Positions 59,420-64,000 of a stretch of 64,000 nucleotides of DNA are shown here, piece after piece. The DNA comes from Lineus longissimus. Lineage: Eukaryota; Nemertea; Pilidiophora; Heteronemertea; Lineidae. Position 1 is the stretch's first letter, and the number at the start of each line of letters is the position of its first letter. Under the pieces are notes generated by a model, which saw only the letters and a program-made list of their open reading frames with translations, was not told the origin of the DNA and ran no database searches. The stretch is taken from positions 14,288,953 to 14,352,952 of the forward strand of contig NC_088324.1 in assembly GCF_910592395.1 (NCBI RefSeq), read 5' to 3'. A program made the position numbers and the translations under genes.

Positions 59420-59810
59420 GACACAGCTCCTGGGTGAGTTTCGAGTACGGACTCATGCATATTGATCTAGCAGGTGCTGCCAATTCAAGGTTCGGACAGC
59501 CCCTGGGAGAGTTTTCAGTGTCATATATGTAGCGGGTGCAGCCATACAGGTCGGGACAACTCCTGGGCAAGTTTACTGTGGGGACCTATGGTGCTGCCAT
59601 ATTGATTGTAGGGACAGCTTCTGGGTGTGTTTACAGTAGTAGGTACCAGTACACGAGACAGAATGGGCTCGTGCTGCTTATTCAAGGTTCGGACAGCTCT
59701 TGGGTGAGTTTACAGTAGGGACCTATGTAACATGATGGAGTCAGTAGGTGCTGCCATATTGGGGGGGTTCAGACCACTCCTGGGTGGGTTTACAGTAGAG
59801 GCATGAATTT
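59420..59810 (+). repeat. degenerate tandem repeat, six units of 50-83 bp
   Basis: CTCCTGGGTGAGTTTACAGT-type words occur at about 59427, 59510, 59560, 59619, 59698 and 59777. GGACCTATG, GGTGCTGCCATATTG and AAGGTTCGGACAG recur between them. Units vary in length through internal loss. Confidence 0.8.
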
Positions 59811-61109
59811 ACGTGAAAAATTTTAATAGAAGAACCACAACAAAATTCTAATGACATGACATGCAGCATACTGGTAGTTTATTATCAAGGTAATTAGTAT
59901 GTTTACTGTACATTCAGTTATAAACAATATCAGCAGAGAAAATACAATTACAGTCATCTCAAAGAACAACATTTAAAAAGTTGATTAAACCACAGTATTA
60001 TCTCCATGTTTACCAGTAAGAAAATTGTATTTCTGATTTGCAGCTTGGTAACTCAGATTGTGTCATCTTCCTGGAGAGAGAGACCAGTGAGTGCCTAACT
60101 TTAGATACGTTGCGCCTACACCTACCACACTCACTGGTCCCCATCCTATCATTAAAGCCTACACTAACGACAAGGCCTGGACGGCACTTTCTGCCTGTCG
60201 AGGTAATAATGCTATCAGAACCCACAGGCCTGACCCATATCTATCCTAGCTATGATAAAGAACATGTACATTTACCTAAAAAGAAAATATCATTTTCAAA
60301 AATTGAAAAAACTATTTAAAAAAAGAATATATATATTGATCAAAATCAAAGACTGAAATGAATAAAAAGAGACTACATACTCAGAAAATAAAGATTCTAC
60401 TCTGGGTTCAGGAAGATGACACAATATTCAAATTTATCGGTGGCAAAATCACCAATACCAGTGCAGTGGAATATCAGCCCCCCCCCCTTGTCAAAGCGTT
60501 TAGGCTTTGAAACATTTCATGCATTAATTCTAAAGGGTACAAAAATCATTGATTCACAAAAGAACATGATTTAGGATGGTGACATTGTGGTTTAAAAGCA
60601 AAGCATAAATATTTGTCTGACAATTTGTGCCACACATTATACTACAGTTATTGACACAATCAAGAGTATCCAGGATGTTGTCCAACATCCAGTTGCTCCA
60701 TCGGCATGAGAGCCAAATTACCAAGCCTTCACCTTTCCACTTGTTAAACCTTAAAATAAGACAGAATGACATAATCAAATTGTAACAAAACTGATCATTG
60801 GCAAGTTTTTTAAGAACTTGCTAGAAATCCTCTATTACATCCTTATTGTCTTCCTGTTATTGATGTTCTTAGATTATTCGGGGGCCAAGGAATGCATTGT
60901 CCTTAGATCCAAAAGTCTAAAAAACAAAGCCTTCAAAAATTTAGGTCTGGAATGAAATGGTTGTTGTCTGTAAAGGTACATTATATTGCATAGCCATTGC
61001 TGAATCATTCCATTCCAAAGAAACCTAGATGGCCTGTACAATTTTGTGCCCAAGCTAATGACGGAATTAATACACCTACATTATACATTGGCTCTCCACA
61101 CCTCTGGTG
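59811..61109. other. non-coding stretch with a hairpin
   Basis: The plus frame 60038-60319 follows a good acceptor (TTTCTGATTTGCAG, ending 60043) and could leave at GAG|GTAATA near 60203, but most of it overlaps an inverted repeat. ATTGTGTCATCTTCCTG at about 60057 reappears inverted near 60411. Confidence 0.4.
60082..60139. repeat. 12-bp perfect inverted repeat (hairpin)
   Basis: GACCAGTGAGTG at 60082-60093 and CACTCACTGGTC at 60128-60139 are exact complements with a 34-base loop. It lies in the open frame noted in the same region. Confidence 0.85.
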
Positions 61110-61150
61110 GGTCATTCATGGTCATCCCGAGTCCAATTCCAAGATCTGCA
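61110..61150 (+). repeat. truncated outlying satellite fragment
   Basis: TCATTCATGGTCATCCCGAG then TCCAATTCCAAGATC resembles the start of a satellite unit (TCATTCATAGTCATCCCCAAG) but is diverged and cut short. It marks the decayed left edge of the array. Confidence 0.5.
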
Positions 61151-61189
61151 AGTGCAACCTTCACCTGGCTTGTATACCTGTTATATACC

Positions 61190-64000
61190 ATAGTCATCCC
61201 CAAGTCCATGAAAATCCAAGATCCGCTGTCCTTGTGTTCCTGTAGAATGCTTGAACCTTAAAAATATGAGAATCGGAAATGATGCATTTATAGTGACCAC
61301 TAGCAAGACATCTTAAATCTTGCTGATAAATCTGATGCCGAGCTAGATGTCTTAAATCATGCCGAAAAAATCTCTGATGCCTAGCAAGAGATCTTAAATC
61401 TCACTGAAAAATCTCTGACCCTTAGCAAGTTATCTTATAACTGGCTGAAAATTGCAGGGTCGAGACATCTACCTTGACCCACCTCAACTCCAATTATTCA
61501 TAGTCATCCCCAAGTCCATGAAAATCCAAGATCCGCTGTCCTTGTGTTCCTATAGAATGCTTGAACCTTAAAAATATGAGAATCGGAAATGATGCATTTA
61601 TAGTGACCACTAGCAAGACATCTTAAATCTTGCTGATAAATCTGATGCCGAGCTAGATGTCTTAAATCATGCCGAAAAAATCTCTGATGCCTAGCAAGAG
61701 ATCTTAAATCTCACTGAAAAATCTCTGACCCTTAGCAAGTTATCTTAAAACTGGCTGAAAATTGCAGGGTCGAGACACCTACCTTGACCCACCTCAACTC
61801 CAATCATTCATAGTCATCCCCAAGTCCATGAAAATCCAGGATCCGCTGTCCTTGTGTTCCTGTAGAATGCTTGAACCTTAAAAATATGAGAATCAGAAAT
61901 GATGCATTTATAGTGACCACATGCAAGACATCTTAAATCTTGCTGATAAATCTGATGCCGAGCTAGATGTCTTAAATCATGCCGAAAAAATCTCTGATGC
62001 CTAGCAAGAGATCTTAAATCTCACTGAAAAATCTCTTACCCTTAGCAAGTTATCTTAAAACTGGCTGAAAATTGCAGGGTCGAGACACCTACCTTGACCC
62101 ACCTCAACTCCAATCATTCATAGTCATCCCCAAGTCCATGAAAATCCAAGATCCGCTGTCCTTGTGTTCCTGTAGAATGCTGGAACCTTAAAAATATGAG
62201 AATCGGAAATGATGCATTTATAGTGACCACTAGCAAGACATCTTAAATCTTGCTGATAAATCTGATGCCGAGCTAGATGTCTTAAATCATGCCGAAAAAT
62301 CTGTGATGCCTAGCAAGAGATCTTAAATCTCACTGAAAAATCTCTGACCCTAAGCAAGTTATCTTAAAACTGGCTGAAAATTGCAGGGTCGAGACATCTA
62401 CCTTGACCCACCTCAACTCCAATTATTCATAGTCATCCCCAAGTCCATGAAAATCCAAGAACTGCTGTCCTTGTGTTCCTGTAGAATGCTTGAACCTTTA
62501 AAATATGAGAATCGGAAATGATGCATTTATAGTGACCACTAGCAAGACATCTTAAATCTTGCTGATAAATCTGATGCCTGGCTAGATGTCTTAAATCATG
62601 CCGAAAAAATCTCTGATGCCTAGCAAGAGATCTTAAATCTCACTGAAAAATCTCTGACCCTTAGCAAGTTATCTTAAAACTGGCTGAAAATTGCAGGGTC
62701 GAGACACCTACCTTGACCCACCTCAACTCCAATCATTCATAGTCATCCCCAAGTCCATGAAAATCCAAGATCCGCTGTCCTTGTGTTCCTGTAGAATGCT
62801 TGAACCTTAAAAATATGAGAATCGGAAATGATGCATTTATAGTGACCACTAGCAAGACATCTTAAATCTTGCTGATAAATCTGATGCCTAGCTGGATGTC
62901 TTAAATCATGCCGAAAAAATCTCTGATGCCTAGCAAGAGATCTTAAATCTCACTGAAAAATCTCTGACCCTTAGCAAGTTATCTTATAACTGGCTGAAAA
63001 TTGCAGGGTCGAGACACCTACCTTGACCCACCTCAACTCCAATCATTCATAGTCATCCCCAAGTCCATGAAAATCCAAGATCCGCTGTCCTTGTGTTTCT
63101 GTAGAATGCTTGAACCTTAAAAATATGAGAATCGGAAATGATGCATTTATAGTGACCACTAGCAAGACATCTTAAATCTTGCTGATAAATCTGATGCCTA
63201 GCTAGATGTCTTAAATCATGCCGAAAAAATCTCTGATGCCTAGCAAGAGATCTTAAATCTCACTGAAAAATCTCTGACCCTTAGCAAGTTATCTTAAAAC
63301 TGGCTGAAAATTGCAGGGTCGAGACACCTACCTTGACCCACCTCAACTCCAATTATTCATAGTCATCCCCAAGTCCATGAAAATCCAAGAACTGCTGTCC
63401 TTGTGTTAATGTGGAATGCTTGAACCTTAAAAATATGAGAATCGGAAATGATGCATTTATAGTGACCACTAGCAAGACATCTTAAATCTTGCTGATAAAT
63501 CTGATGCCTAGCTAGATGTCTTAAATCATGCCGAAAAAATCTCTGATGCCTAGCAAGAGATCTTAAATCTCACTGAAAAATCTCTGACCCTTAGCAAGTT
63601 ATTTTAAAACTGGCTGAAAATTGCAGGGTCGAGACACCTACCTTGACCCATGCACCTCAACTCCAATCATTCATAGTCATCCCCAAGTCCATGAAAATCC
63701 AAGAACTGCTGTCCTTGTGTTCCTATAGAATGCTTGAACCTTAAAAATATGAGAATCGGAAATGATGCATTTATAGTGACCACTAGCAAGACATCTTAAA
63801 TCTTGCTGATAAATCCTATGCCTAGCTAGATGTCTTAAATCATGCCGAAAAAATCTCTGATGCCTAGCAAGAGATCTTAAATCTCACTGAAAAATCTCTG
63901 ACCCTTAGCAAGTTATCTTAAAACTGGCTGAAAATTGCAGGGTCGAGACACCTACCTTGACCCACCTCAACTCCAATCATTCATAGTCATCCCCAAGTCC
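61190..64000. repeat. 310-bp satellite array, nine full units, open at the right edge
   Basis: The phrase TAGTCATCCCCAAGTCC starts units at 61191, 61501, 61811, 62121, 62430, 62740, 63050, 63360, 63674 and 63984. Steps are 310 bp except 309 (loss in unit 4) and 314 (TGCA inserted at the end of unit 8). Units differ by only a few bases each. The array runs off the window, so its length is unknown. Units 1-4 share GATGCCGAGC where units 5-9 have GATGCCTAGC or a close variant. No frame stays open through units, so it is non-coding. Confidence 0.98.
61302..61462. repeat. four 40-bp sub-repeats within the satellite unit
   Basis: Within unit 1 an AGCAAGA-CATCTTAAATCT-like core starts at 61302, 61341, 61383 and 61424 (steps 39, 42 and 41). 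The first has AGCAAGA pairing with TCTTGCT; the third has GAGAT pairing with ATCTC. The other half of the unit has no such repeat. Each later unit carries the same block. Confidence 0.85.

Noticed and set aside
61046-61261. Overlapping open frames at the satellite edge
   Set aside because: They read across the array boundary and are not preserved in the other units.

Overview
The window looks like animal nuclear DNA, most probably from a marine invertebrate. Composition is AT-leaning throughout. No long open reading frame resembles a known protein, and gene-like signals, where present, are short stretches between splice-type signals. The window also holds pieces typical of metazoan genomes: the 3' end of a CR1/L2/Rex1-like LINE, a tRNA-derived SINE, a hAT-like MITE, a non-autonomous DNA transposon, micro- and minisatellites, and a satellite array at the right edge. 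The phylum cannot be fixed from this sequence. No bacterial operon, CRISPR array, rRNA gene or intact tRNA gene was seen.

Layout. 0-6 kb: ordinary non-coding DNA with possible decayed coding remnants on the minus strand at 2.2-3.75 kb. 6.2-6.8 kb: a 15-copy, 41/42-bp minisatellite. 6.8-8.7 kb: motif-rich non-coding DNA with two ATGCAAATTAG sites. 8.75-10.3 kb: a 1.57-kb transposon with matching 19-bp terminal inverted repeats and many short CAGTG-type motifs. 10.7-12.2 kb: decayed tandem repeats. 12.93-13.19 kb: the MITE. 15.54-15.82 kb: the LINE 3' end with hairpin and (ATTC)n tail. 18.7-18.9 kb: the SINE. 22-25 kb: local duplications. 25.6-28.1 kb: the densest cluster of splice-type signals on the plus strand, including a 22-bp minisatellite in which each unit is a fused 3' and 5' splice site. 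28-42 kb: small palindromic and tandem repeats, several blocks with a spacing near 180-190 bp. 42-61 kb: mostly unremarkable non-coding DNA with scattered duplications and a few candidate exons. 61.19-64.0 kb: a satellite of nine full 309/310/314-bp units plus a tenth starting at the edge, so the array continues beyond the window.

Coding content. No gene could be named. Several short stretches bounded by good splice consensus and open in at least one frame are listed as candidate exons at low confidence. In 64 kb on two strands roughly this many would be expected by chance, so none is a firm gene call. The segment may be intronic or intergenic in a large, repeat-rich genome.
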